A stretch of 64,000 bases of DNA from Corynebacterium epidermidicanis (lineage in GTDB: Bacteria; Actinomycetota; Actinomycetes; Mycobacteriales; Mycobacteriaceae), in contig NZ_CP011541.1 of NCBI RefSeq assembly GCF_001021025.1, positions 1,302,001 through 1,366,000 on the forward strand, written 5' to 3'. Of this stretch, positions 56,452-64,000 are shown one piece after another. The position numbers and the translations under genes are program-made. The notes beneath the pieces are model-generated. The model had not been told where the DNA came from and searched no databases. It worked only from the letters and a program-made list of their open reading frames with translations. Positions within the stretch are counted from its first letter, which is position 1; every line of letters starts with the position of its first letter.

Positions 56452-57534
56452 TTATCGACGTGGTCTGGTGGGGCAACACCCCTCGGCGCAAGGAGCCCCG
56501 TTACGGGTGCAACCTCGCAATGGAGTCGTTCCGAGGCGAGCCGCCAGCTCATAGTTTCCAGGGCGCAGACCAGCCGCATATTCGTCGATAAGGCTAAGCA
56601 CCATCGAAGTAAACTCCGCGGTCGGACCGGGCGTGCCTACCCGAACCACGTGCTGTCCATCCGCAGTGGCAGCGGTCTGTAGTTCGGAGTCGAGGTCCCA
56701 AATGACCTCAATATGATCGGAGATGAAGCCAATTGGGCAGACAATTAGTGTGGTCACGCCCGCTTCATGCAGCTCATGAGCATGGTCGACAATGTCTGGC
56801 TCCAGCCAAGGGATGTGAGGTGCCCCAGAACGAGATTGCCAGACCAAGTCGTAATCGGTGATGCCTAGTTCGGCGGCCACCAATCTGCTGGCCTCACCGA
56901 CCTGGCTCGAATAGAGGGGGCCGTCCGCAGGAAGTCCAGAGGCTTCATCTGCGGCGGTTGGAATGGAATGGGCAGTAAAGACCAGTCGGGAATGCTCGCG
57001 CTGCTGCGAGCTAAGGCTATCGAAGGCAGCTCGAGTTGCTTCAGCGAAGGCCTTGATGAAAAGCGGATGGTCGTAGAACTGTCGCAGTTTCACAAATTCC
57101 ACCTCTGGCAGCCCTTGTTCTGCCAGATGAGCACGGAGCTGGGCGATATCCTCGTTGTACTGCTTACAGCCTGAATACCCACCCCACGCCGATGTAGCAA
57201 AGACGGCCACCTTTCGATGCCCGTCGCGCGCAATACGCTCAGCTGTTTCGGTGCCAAATGGGTGCCAGTTGCGGTTGCCGAAATAGATCGGTAGTTGCCA
57301 TCCTCGTTCAGCTATGGCTTGCTCCAGGTTGGCAATGATCTCGCGGTTTAGCGCGTTGAGCGGGCTGACCCCACCGAAATGAAAATAGTGAGCTCCCACC
57401 TCGTCGAGCCGCTCCGGGGGTATTCCGCGACCAGCGGTTACATTTTCTAGAAAGGGCCGGACATCATCGGGACCTTCAGGACCGCCGAAGGAAAGCACGA
57501 GCAGTGCGTCGAATGGGCTTGCGGAAACAGTCAT
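56452..57534 (-). CDS. hemH: Coproporphyrin/proto ferrochelatase with 2Fe-2S-type cysteines
   Basis: The 360-residue enzyme inserts iron into the porphyrin, the last or next-to-last step of heme synthesis (coproporphyrin route in actinobacteria). It has [34 protein letters not shown] with the catalytic His, and [13 protein letters not shown] [10 protein letters not shown]. Cys123 (YSGC) and the C-terminal Cys342, Cys349 and Cys353/354 resemble the four cysteines that hold the 2Fe-2S cluster of mycobacterial ferrochelatase. The ATG is at 57534. No DtxR box can be assigned with confidence. Confidence 0.94.
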   Translation of the reverse strand: MTVSASPFDALLVLSFGGPEGPDDVRPFLENVTAGRGIPPERLDEVGAHYFHFGGVSPLNALNREIIANLEQAIAERGWQLPIYFGNRNWHPFGTETAERIARDGHRKVAVFATSAWGGYSGCKQYNEDIAQLRAHLAEQGLPEVEFVKLRQFYDHPLFIKAFAEATRAAFDSLSSQQREHSRLVFTAHSIPTAADEASGLPADGPLYSSQVGEASRLVAAELGITDYDLVWQSRSGAPHIPWLEPDIVDHAHELHEAGVTTLIVCPIGFISDHIEVIWDLDSELQTAATADGQHVVRVGTPGPTAEFTSMVLSLIDEYAAGLRPGNYELAARLGTTPLRGCTRNGAPCAEGCCPTRPRR

Positions 57535-57989
57535 GCCCCTAGGTTACTCGGGGGCAGTCAAAAGATTGACACTATGTACCTGCAGGCGGGGCGGGAACGA
57601 ATGCAGCACAGCATTGCGCCTGGATTTTGGGTGAGTTGCCTTGACAGTTGGGAGTCGACGTAGGCAGCAAACTGGGTGACTGTCGTGGCCGCTTAATCAT
57701 GTGGCTATGCTCCCCCGTGGCTTTTCGATGACGCTTTCCCGACGGGGTATGAATATCGACCTTGCAGTTCAGCAAAACGCGAAAAGAGACTAAGCCCTCT
57801 ACAAAGCTCAGCCCTGGCGGTGCTTGCCCAAAGGTTATCGACGCAACCAGGTCTGTCCGCTTCAGACATTTTCCGGATGCCGTGCTTAACGAGCGCTACC
57901 CCGGAAGTAAGACTTAGTAGACATGCAGCCCCACGCGACAGTCAAATATCGCACCGCAACAACCCGTGGCCACCAGGAGCGATCCGAGC

Positions 57990-58238
57990 GGGTTACGTAA
58001 AGAAGAGTGTGTCTCTCATTCGTGATGTCCGCACGGTAGTGGTCCTAAGGATTTCTGAGAGCTATAGACCGGAGGTGGTCGTCCCTTCGGAGTAGTCGGA
58101 CTAACGCCGTGGGATTTTATTCATCGAAAAATGCTGCTCTACGTCGTCAGACTACGCCGAAACGACGACATAGCACATCTGCATCGGGGCCGCACGCCGG
58201 CGGCACGCCGACCGGTGGCGCTTTCCTTCACCTAACCC
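57990..58238. mobile_element. Repeat element copy B: ~249-bp MITE-like element, older-looking copy
   Basis: Read in the plus direction it aligns with the reverse complement of copy A along most of its length. The left end GGGTTACGTAAAG is followed by TGTGTCTCT…GTGATGTCCGC, then CGTCCCTTCGGAGTAGTCGG, CGTGGGATTTTATTCAT, CTCTACGTCGTCAGACTACG and CGACGACATAGCAC, as in copy A. The right end CACCTAACCC is a weaker inverted repeat. No flanking duplication is seen. It has more differences than expected between two fresh copies, so it is probably the older insertion or a recombined one. Confidence 0.72.
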
Positions 58239-58260
58239 ACTTGACCCTTCCCAGAACTAA

Positions 58261-58289
58261 AATTGCCCCTGCAATGTGCAAGGGCAATT
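58261..58289 (-). terminator. Terminator after the NlpC/P60 gene
   Basis: AATTGCCCCTGCA (58261-58273) pairs with TGCAAGGGCAATT (58277-58289) with one mismatch and a three-base loop. In leftward reading TTTTAGTT follows. It lies 56 bases after the stop of the NlpC/P60 gene. Confidence 0.8.
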
Positions 58290-58345
58290 CCTTCAATGCT
58301 CAGTTATCCAGGAAGAATCCAAAGGAAACAGAGTCCCAGGAGATT

Positions 58346-60130
58346 CTAAATGAGGCGAACCGCATAAGGACTCATGCCCGCCCAGCGCACCGGGCTGATT
58401 TGCACCGTGGAGCCGGATTGCGGAGCTTCGATCATTTGGCCATTTCCCAAATAAATCGCGACGTGATGCTCGGCGTTTGGTCCCCAGAAAATGAGATCGC
58501 CTCGCTGCATATTGCTTGGGTCGATCTTTTGACCTTGGTTGTACTGGTAGCCGGTGTAGTGTGGCAGCGAAATACCGGCGGCAGCAAAGGCGTACAGCGT
58601 CAGTCCCGAGCAGTCGAAACCGATCTTGTTGTAGTCGCCGTAGCTATCGGCCACGCCGCCATCCCGGATGCCGCGAGTAGGGCCACTAGCATTACCGCCA
58701 CCCCAGGCATAGGGCATGCCAATCTGGGATTGCGCGCGTGCGATGACGGCTTCAATCATCTCGGCGCGATCGCCAGTGACCTTGGCGGTAGACGCCTGAG
58801 CAGTAGCAGCTCCGGACTTAGCGGCTGCAGCCACTGCAGTCGCAGCAGCCTGCTCATCTTGTAGCACCAAATAGTCTTCTGCAGCGAAGATTCCGTTGCT
58901 CACTGTGTCAGCTACTTCAGAAGCACCATTAGCAGCACTTTCGGCAGTGCCTGCTGCGGCAGCACCATTAGCAGCTGCCCCGGCCGCAGTAGCTGCGCCG
59001 AGGGCGGTTGCGGCAGCTGCCGCTGCTTGAGCAGCTTCTTTGCGAGCTTGTTCCCGAGCTGAGGCTTCTTGCGCCTGCTTTGCTGCTTCAGCAGCAGCCT
59101 CGGCTGCGGCAGCGCGTGCTTGTTCTGCCTGGCGTTGCTTCTCGGCGCGTTCGGCAGCGGCGGCTGCTTCGGCTTGACGCTTTGCTTCTGCCTCTGCTTC
59201 TGCGCGAGCTCGGGCTTCCGCCTCGGCCTTGGCCTTCGCAGCGGCTGCTTCGGCGGCGCGCCGCTCGGCCTCTTTTCGCTCCTGCTCCGCTTTGAGGAAG
59301 TCCTGGTATTCCTTGCGTTCTTGTTGCAAGCGCGAGGACGTGTTCTTTGCGGCGTCGAGTTTCACCTGGGCTGCGACTTGCTTGGTTTTCAGTTCAGCAT
59401 GCTTCGCTGACTGCTCTTGCAGGGCAGCGGCATTGCTACGGACAGCTTGTTGCGCAGCTCCCTCCGCAGTTTTTGCGTCCTGTTCGCGTGCTTCCGCAAC
59501 GATACGAGCTTCCCGCAACGTGGATTCCTTGTTGGCGGATTCCGCGCGCAGCCGATCAATCTCCTCGATGGTGGCACGTTGCTTCTGGGCATTAAGCCGC
59601 AGGTAGCTTTGCCGAGCTAGCGCATCCGCGGTGTTTGCGGTGCCCGCAGCGCCTGCCACCGCGTTGTTTGCTGCACCCTGGCGGTATGCTGTCCGAGAAA
59701 TCTCGTTCAGTTTTTGCTGAGCGTCGTCAATTTCGCGTTGGTTTGTGTCGAGCTCGGACTTTGCCTTGTCAACCTCAGAACGAGCATTGTCTGCCTCGGC
59801 CTGCGCTGCCTGCAAATCGACGATCGCCTTGTTAACGGCTTCACGCAACCCACCCATCAGGGATTCCAGCTGAGCAAGCTCGGATTGCGCCTGGGTTAGT
59901 TCAAGCGCCAACTTGGAGACGCTTTCGGAGCTCGTCAGCACATCTTGCTGTGCGGCGTTCAATTCGCCATCAGTGGGGTTGTTTGGAGCTTGCGGTGCAC
60001 CTGCCGGTTGGGCGTGAGCTGCCGGAAGCGCGACGCTCGACAGGGTAGAAAAAGAGGCGACAGCGGTTGCTGCCGCGATGATGCTGCGGGTGCGCTGTCG
60101 ACGCTCGGTCGACGTGTGTTGCGTTGCCAC
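58346..60130 (-). CDS. Secreted NlpC/P60 peptidoglycan endopeptidase (RipA type)
   Basis: GTG at 60130 has GGAG seven bases upstream; the longer frame to 60193 lacks a signal at its start. The 594-residue precursor has a signal peptide (RRQRTRSIIAAATAVASFSTLSSVALPAAHA), a coiled-coil of ~240 residues rich in Gln/Ala/Glu, an unusually Ala-rich stretch (~305-440), and the C-terminal NlpC/P60 domain: Cys in IGFDCSGLTLYAF, His in EHHVAIYLG and a later acidic site. It cleaves peptide cross-bridges during cell separation, as RipA does in mycobacteria. acn and an Rv1476-like gene lie beside it, as in mycobacteria. Confidence 0.92.
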   Translation of the reverse strand: MATQHTSTERRQRTRSIIAAATAVASFSTLSSVALPAAHAQPAGAPQAPNNPTDGELNAAQQDVLTSSESVSKLALELTQAQSELAQLESLMGGLREAVNKAIVDLQAAQAEADNARSEVDKAKSELDTNQREIDDAQQKLNEISRTAYRQGAANNAVAGAAGTANTADALARQSYLRLNAQKQRATIEEIDRLRAESANKESTLREARIVAEAREQDAKTAEGAAQQAVRSNAAALQEQSAKHAELKTKQVAAQVKLDAAKNTSSRLQQERKEYQDFLKAEQERKEAERRAAEAAAAKAKAEAEARARAEAEAEAKRQAEAAAAAERAEKQRQAEQARAAAAEAAAEAAKQAQEASAREQARKEAAQAAAAAATALGAATAAGAAANGAAAAGTAESAANGASEVADTVSNGIFAAEDYLVLQDEQAAATAVAAAAKSGAATAQASTAKVTGDRAEMIEAVIARAQSQIGMPYAWGGGNASGPTRGIRDGGVADSYGDYNKIGFDCSGLTLYAFAAAGISLPHYTGYQYNQGQKIDPSNMQRGDLIFWGPNAEHHVAIYLGNGQMIEAPQSGSTVQISPVRWAGMSPYAVRLI

Positions 60131-60541
60131 GTAAAGACTCCATTCCACCGCCAAGCATCGCCAGTCGATCCCTCGGGAATGAAGAATCGGCACGTGATGC
60201 TAGGGCGACCGAAATTAACATTCGATGCTGTCGTGTTTCCTCACGGTGAAAACTGAAAGCCGCTGGCACCTGGGCCGATTCTGAAAGTCAAGTGTGTGCA
60301 CCTGACCAAACCTCAAAGGCCATGGTCGAATAACACCCGGACAATCAAACATGCTTCCCCACATGATCGACATGGTCAAGGTTGCTGGTGTGACTTCAGT
60401 TATCTCGTGAGCTGACAATTGAACATTAGGCCACACCACTCCCCTTCGGTAACTCTTTTCGCAGTAATCACATGCGTAGCATTCCATTACTTCCGGCGGA
60501 AACTAGCTGTGGCCTGCAGGTTATCAAAATGAAACACATTT

Positions 60542-60557
60542 GGTGATCTTCGTCACA
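60542..60557. promoter_or_regulatory. Candidate GlxR (CRP-type) binding site
   Basis: GGTGATCTTCGTCACA resembles the CRP-type TGTGA-N6-TCACA consensus, with one mismatch in the left half. GlxR controls many corynebacterial genes; this site lies upstream of the NlpC/P60 gene in minus orientation. It is inferred from sequence only. Confidence 0.4.
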
Positions 60558-60618
60558 CTTTGACATTAGTCGGCGTGTCTTGACCCATTTTGAGAAACGG
60601 ACTACCCCGCAAAGTCTC

Positions 60619-60656
60619 AACCCTAAAGTCAAGGTTTAACTCCTGACTTTAGGGTT
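60619..60656. terminator. 13-bp inverted repeat between the Rv1476-like and NlpC/P60 genes
   Basis: AACCCTAAAGTCA (60619-60631) and TGACTTTAGGGTT (60644-60656) are a perfect inverted repeat; GTCTC extends the outer end with a bulge. It lies 69 bases past the stop of the small membrane protein gene (read leftward). A weak T-run follows; it could be the terminator of that gene or an operator. Confidence 0.5.
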
Positions 60657-60724
60657 GGGAGACGTATCGACTTCAGGTCGAATACTTCGATCTATGGGCG
60701 GTAGCGAACCAGTGCAAGCGCTAC

Positions 60725-61249
60725 CTACCTGGACGGGCGCAAATGACGGCCGCCTGTTTGGGTCGCCTCCGGGCGCCCCTGCATAAACGAAAAGATCACA
60801 GCCGCTATAGCCAACAGAACTATCGCCGCGATGATGAGATTGATGCCCGCCCAGGAATAGGACGTCTCATTGACCATGTCGATCATGGTGCGGGCGCCAC
60901 GTGAAAAGCTTGGATCGTCAAGGAAGTGCCATTGCGCTGATTCCAATACGGCCCTGGAATGGTTCCGACTCACCACGGAGCCCGTGGCTGGAGTGCGAAC
61001 AATGATGGCTGAATAGTCCGTAGTGTTAAGCAACTCCTGCGCGATGTCTCGCACATCCGTCGGCATCTTCGGAGTCTCGTCTAAGATCACAATCCCCGTT
61101 TTCCCAAATCCTGAATCCGCAGCGTGCCGACTGACGTCGATTAGCTCGGCTTCCATTTGGGGGTATTGGCGACCAAGATCATTGATCGCCACATTATCGA
61201 CGGCAAGTTCCGCCCGAAGCGTGTCGACGTCAACATCTGCAGGGATCAT
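60725..61249 (-). CDS. Rv1476-like membrane protein (DUF6676 type)
   Basis: The 174-residue protein has a soluble N-terminal ~125 residues (MIPADVDVDTLRAELAVDNVAINDL…) and one C-terminal membrane helix (AGINLIIAAIVLLAIAAVIFSF) followed by a basic tail. It matches the mycobacterial Rv1476 type encoded between acn and the RipA-type hydrolase. The function is not known; the domain resembles TPM-like sensors of the periplasmic side. It diverges from acn with ~385 bp between. Confidence 0.85.
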   Translation of the reverse strand: MIPADVDVDTLRAELAVDNVAINDLGRQYPQMEAELIDVSRHAADSGFGKTGIVILDETPKMPTDVRDIAQELLNTTDYSAIIVRTPATGSVVSRNHSRAVLESAQWHFLDDPSFSRGARTMIDMVNETSYSWAGINLIIAAIVLLAIAAVIFSFMQGRPEATQTGGRHLRPSR

Positions 61250-61635
61250 GAGCTCGATTTCCGATCGTCAGTGGGGGATCTATTCGTCGAGTCAATATAG
61301 TCCGCGTACCCGTCTGGTTGGCTGTGCCTCGCCGCGATGGGTGCGGTTTCCTTAGCCGTCGAAACCTTCGAAACTCACGTAGACTTTGAGGCAGTGCCAG
61401 CCCTGGTCGGGTGTGGCGGCATGGCCCCAAAATGGGTCCCTCTGCGTGTCACACTTCCCAACAGAACGACCGTACTGTTAAGCTGGACGCAGACTACGAC
61501 GGTGCTTGTCGACGACAATGGCAGCCCACCCCCAGCCCGGGGACATTGGACGGCCTGAATCTTCGACCGCAAGACCACAGGTACCGCTCGTCAGCCACAG
61601 AAACTTACCCACATATATAGGAAGCGGAGCACACT
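61250..61635. other. Divergent promoter region between the Rv1476-like gene and acn
   Basis: No gene lies here. It carries the AcnR-type operator (61462-61477) and the acn promoter. The left part must hold the promoter of the small membrane protein gene. No further site is certain. Confidence 0.6.
61462..61477 (+). promoter_or_regulatory. Candidate AcnR operator upstream of acn
   Basis: CAGAACGACCGTACTG agrees with the AcnR operator pattern CAGNACnnncGTACTG known for Corynebacterium glutamicum acn. It is an imperfect palindrome extended by AA/TT (AACAG…CTGTT). It overlaps a TTAAGCT that could be part of the acn -10 region, so repression by AcnR binding would block RNA polymerase. Confidence 0.75.
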
Positions 61636-64000
61636 GTGACGACAAGCAAGAACTCCTTTGGTGCCAAGCAGACTTTGACTGTTGGCGATAAGTCCTACGA
61701 CTACTTCGCACTCAACGCAGTCGAAGGCATGGACAAGCTGCCATACTCGCTCAAGGTCCTCGGTGAAAACCTGTTGCGTACCGAAGACGGCGCCAACATT
61801 ACTGAAGAACACATCAAGGCAATCGCGAACTGGGATGCATCGGCCGAGCCAAGCATCGAGATCCAGTTCACCCCTGCACGTGTCCTCATGCAGGACTTCA
61901 CCGGCGTTCCTTGTGTAGTCGACCTGGCTACCATGCGCGAGGCTGTGAAGACCTTGGGTGGCGACCCAGACAAGGTTAACCCGCTCAACCCTGCCGAGAT
62001 GGTTATTGACCACTCCGTCATCGTCGAGGCATTTGCCTCCCGTGAGGCACTGAAGACCAACGTTGCTATCGAATACGAGCGCAACGAAGAGCGTTACCAG
62101 TTCCTGCGTTGGGGCTCTAAGGCCTTCTCGAACTTCCGCGTTGTTCCTCCAGGAACCGGCATCGTCCACCAGGTCAACATTGAGAACCTGGCTCGCGTCG
62201 TATTCGATAACGAGGGTCTGGCATACCCAGACACTTGTATCGGTACTGACTCCCACACCACCATGGAAAACGGCCTCGGCATCCTCGGCTGGGGCGTTGG
62301 CGGCATCGAAGCTGAGGCTGCAATGCTTGGCCAGCCAGTATCCATGCTGATCCCTCGCGTCGTCGGCTTCAAGCTGACCGGCGAGATCCCTGTAGGCGTT
62401 ACCGCTACCGACGTCGTCTTGACCATCACCCAGATGCTGCGTGAGCACGGCGTAGTGCAGAAGTTCGTCGAGTTCTATGGCTCCGGCGTGAAGGCTGTGC
62501 CACTGGCTAACCGCGCAACCATCGGCAACATGTCCCCAGAATTCGGCTCCACCTGTGCCATGTTCCCAATCGACGAAGAGACCACCAAGTACATGCGTCT
62601 CACCGGTCGCTCCGAGGAGCAGGTCGCTCTCGTCGAGGCTTACGCAAAGGCTCAGGGCATGTGGCTCGATGCGGACACCCCGGAAGCTGAGTACTCTGAG
62701 TACCTCGAGCTGGACCTGTCCACCGTCGTACCATCCATCGCTGGTCCGAAGCGTCCGCAGGACCGTATCCTGCTCTCCGAGGCAAAGGATCAGTTCCGTA
62801 AGGACCTGCCAACCTACACCACCGACGAGGTGTGCTTCGACGAGTCCGAGCCAGCAAAGCGCATGGAAGCTGAAGGCGACGTTAACAGCGGAACTAACCA
62901 GGTCACCGACCTCAACGTCTCCCAGGCCGGCAACGGTGAATCTGCTGCTCTCGGTCGTCTTGGTCGCCCATCCAACCCAATTACCGTGACTTCCCCGAAG
63001 GGTGGCGAATACACCCTCGACCACGGCATGGTTGCAATCGCTTCCATCACCTCTTGCACCAACACCTCTAACCCATCCGTGATGATCGGCGCTGGCCTGA
63101 TCGCACGTAAGGCAGCAGAAAAGGGCCTGAAGTCCAAGCCTTGGGTCAAGACCATCTGTGCTCCAGGTTCCCAGGTTGTCGACGGCTACTACAAGCGCGC
63201 TGATCTCTGGAAGGACCTCGAGGCTCTCGGCTTCTACCTCTCCGGCTTTGGCTGCACCACCTGTATCGGTAACTCTGGCCCACTGCCAGACGAGGTTTCC
63301 AAGGCCATCAACGAAAATGACCTGGCAGCCACCGCAGTTCTCTCCGGTAACCGTAACTTCGAAGGCCGCATCTCCCCTGACGTAAAGATGAACTACTTGG
63401 CTTCGCCAATCATGGTCATCGCTTACGCTATCGCCGGCACCATGGACTTCGACTTCGAGACCCAGCCACTGGGTCAGGACCAGGACGGCAACGACGTCTT
63501 CCTGAAGGACATCTGGCCATCCACCGAGGAAATCGAAGCCACCATCGAGCAGGCTATCTCCCGCGAGCTCTACGAAGCTGACTACGCAGACGTCTTCAAG
63601 GGCGACGAGCAGTGGCAGAACCTCCCAACCCCAGAGGGCAAGACCTTCGAGTGGGATGAGAAGTCCACCTACATCCGCAAGGCTCCTTACTTCGACGGCA
63701 TGGAGCTCGAGCCAGCCCCCGTCACCGACATCAAGGGCGCCCGCGTTCTGGCCAAGCTGGGCGACTCGGTCACCACCGACCACATCTCCCCTGCGTCCTC
63801 CATCAAGCCAGGCACCCCAGCGGCTCAGTACCTGGACGAAAACGGTGTTGAGCGCAAGGACTACAACTCCCTCGGTTCCCGTCGTGGTAACCACGAGGTC
63901 ATGATGCGTGGCACCTTCGCCAACATCCGCCTCCAGAATCAGCTGGTAGACATCGCCGGTGGCTACACCCGTGACTTCACCAAGGGCGGCGAGCAGGCCT
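61636..64000 (+). CDS. acn: Aconitate hydratase A (3' end outside window)
   Basis: The frame opens with GTG at 61636 (GGAG eight bases upstream) and is still open at the right edge, giving 788 codons; full-length AcnA is about 940 residues. It has the conserved [30 protein letters not shown], the Fe-S Cys in [11 protein letters not shown], and [15 protein letters not shown] with the other two Cys. Aconitase converts citrate to isocitrate with a 4Fe-4S cluster. The AcnR operator upstream suggests TetR-type control; acnR would be expected downstream, outside the window. Codon use is strongly biased, which is typical of a highly expressed gene. Confidence 0.97.
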   Translation, partial: MTTSKNSFGAKQTLTVGDKSYDYFALNAVEGMDKLPYSLKVLGENLLRTEDGANITEEHIKAIANWDASAEPSIEIQFTPARVLMQDFTGVPCVVDLATMREAVKTLGGDPDKVNPLNPAEMVIDHSVIVEAFASREALKTNVAIEYERNEERYQFLRWGSKAFSNFRVVPPGTGIVHQVNIENLARVVFDNEGLAYPDTCIGTDSHTTMENGLGILGWGVGGIEAEAAMLGQPVSMLIPRVVGFKLTGEIPVGVTATDVVLTITQMLREHGVVQKFVEFYGSGVKAVPLANRATIGNMSPEFGSTCAMFPIDEETTKYMRLTGRSEEQVALVEAYAKAQGMWLDADTPEAEYSEYLELDLSTVVPSIAGPKRPQDRILLSEAKDQFRKDLPTYTTDEVCFDESEPAKRMEAEGDVNSGTNQVTDLNVSQAGNGESAALGRLGRPSNPITVTSPKGGEYTLDHGMVAIASITSCTNTSNPSVMIGAGLIARKAAEKGLKSKPWVKTICAPGSQVVDGYYKRADLWKDLEALGFYLSGFGCTTCIGNSGPLPDEVSKAINENDLAATAVLSGNRNFEGRISPDVKMNYLASPIMVIAYAIAGTMDFDFETQPLGQDQDGNDVFLKDIWPSTEEIEATIEQAISRELYEADYADVFKGDEQWQNLPTPEGKTFEWDEKSTYIRKAPYFDGMELEPAPVTDIKGARVLAKLGDSVTTDHISPASSIKPGTPAAQYLDENGVERKDYNSLGSRRGNHEVMMRGTFANIRLQNQLVDIAGGYTRDFTKGGEQA

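Larger units (their letters stand above)
57535..58345. other. 811-bp non-coding region with repeat element copy B
   Basis: I see no supported gene in the first 455 bp; they look like degenerate intergenic DNA, with a TTATCGACG at 57835-57843. The repeat element is at 57990-58238 and the terminator of the NlpC/P60 gene is at 58261-58289. The hemH promoter must lie at its left end. Confidence 0.6.
60131..60724. other. 594-bp region upstream of the NlpC/P60 gene
   Basis: No gene is seen. It contains a GlxR/CRP-like site (60542-60557), a 13-bp inverted repeat (60619-60656), and ~400 bp between that site and the GTG, so the leader RNA may be long. A few stretches (e.g. CAGCTCAC) are like parts of the c-di-AMP riboswitch, but not enough to call it. 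Promoter and any riboswitch need a covariance search. Confidence 0.5.

Noticed and set aside
57535..57989. Short frames upstream of repeat copy B as a possible gene or IS remnant
   Set aside because: Frames are short, lack ribosome sites and show no IS or protein motif. I kept the region as non-coding.
61591..63894. 767-residue open frame antisense to acn
   Set aside because: It is a mirror of acn, whose biased codons (GAC, GAG, ACC, CTC) leave the opposite strand free of stops. The composition (many Val, Gly, Asp, His, Trp) is not protein-like and acn has unmistakable Fe-S motifs.

Overview
The window reads as a Corynebacterium chromosome segment. The evidence is a mycothiol gene (mshC), a Pup ending in GGE, a Pup ligase/ARC ATPase locus with no proteasome genes beside it, corynebacterial/mycobacterial gene order (tat-paf-pup-dop-arc-trmI-recB; mutAB-meaB; nfeD-band7; hemH; NlpC/P60-acn), and frequent GTG/TTG starts. 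Base composition looks moderately GC-rich. I do not name a species. The right edge cuts acn and the left edge cuts cobL.

Layout. (1) 1-16748, almost all minus strand: partial cobL, an SDR, a Xaa-Pro peptidase, HelY helicase, tatC-tatA, pafC-pafB-pafA, pup, dop, ARC ATPase, a previously uncalled 40-residue membrane protein, trmI and an M18 aminopeptidase. Pup, its ligase and depupylase, the ARC ring and the PafBC regulator lie together, but no 20S proteasome subunit does. (2) 16871-28246: a plus-strand RecB-like nuclease, then a minus-strand accessory/metabolic block: DUF624 protein, two sugar permeases, a lipoprotein binding protein, an MsmK-type ATPase, formate-THF ligase, a Dcu C4-dicarboxylate carrier and aspartase. 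(3) 28704-36883, minus: hisG, hisE, HAD phosphatase, B12-dependent metH, a small unknown, mshC and uppP. (4) 37016-43466: a lipoprotein and pyrD (plus), a PEBP protein, an asymmetric two-gene ABC exporter (minus), and tRNA-Leu(GAG). (5) 43467-55619: a repeat element, a zinc-ribbon SDR, a cupin, meaB-mutB-mutA, a TVP38 protein, an HTH protein, band 7/NfeD and a DUF3097 protein. (6) 55654-64000: an unknown, hemH, a second copy of the repeat, an NlpC/P60 hydrolase, an Rv1476-like membrane protein and acn.

How they fit. Three B12-related functions occur (CobL synthesis; MetH and methylmalonyl-CoA mutase with its MeaB chaperone as users). MetH and Fhs meet in one-carbon metabolism. AspA and Dcu form an aspartate/fumarate module. 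UppP and the NlpC/P60 protein serve the cell wall, and Tat exports folded proteins.

Most notable. A ~250-263 bp non-coding element is present twice (43588-43850 and 57990-58238, opposite orientation). It has terminal inverted repeats, an internal ~27-bp inverted repeat, and at the first copy an 8-bp near-perfect flanking duplication. This looks like a corynebacterial MITE. Next is the exporter pair, in which one half has lost its Walker A motif altogether while the other has a decayed signature motif, so only one composite ATP site can be canonical.
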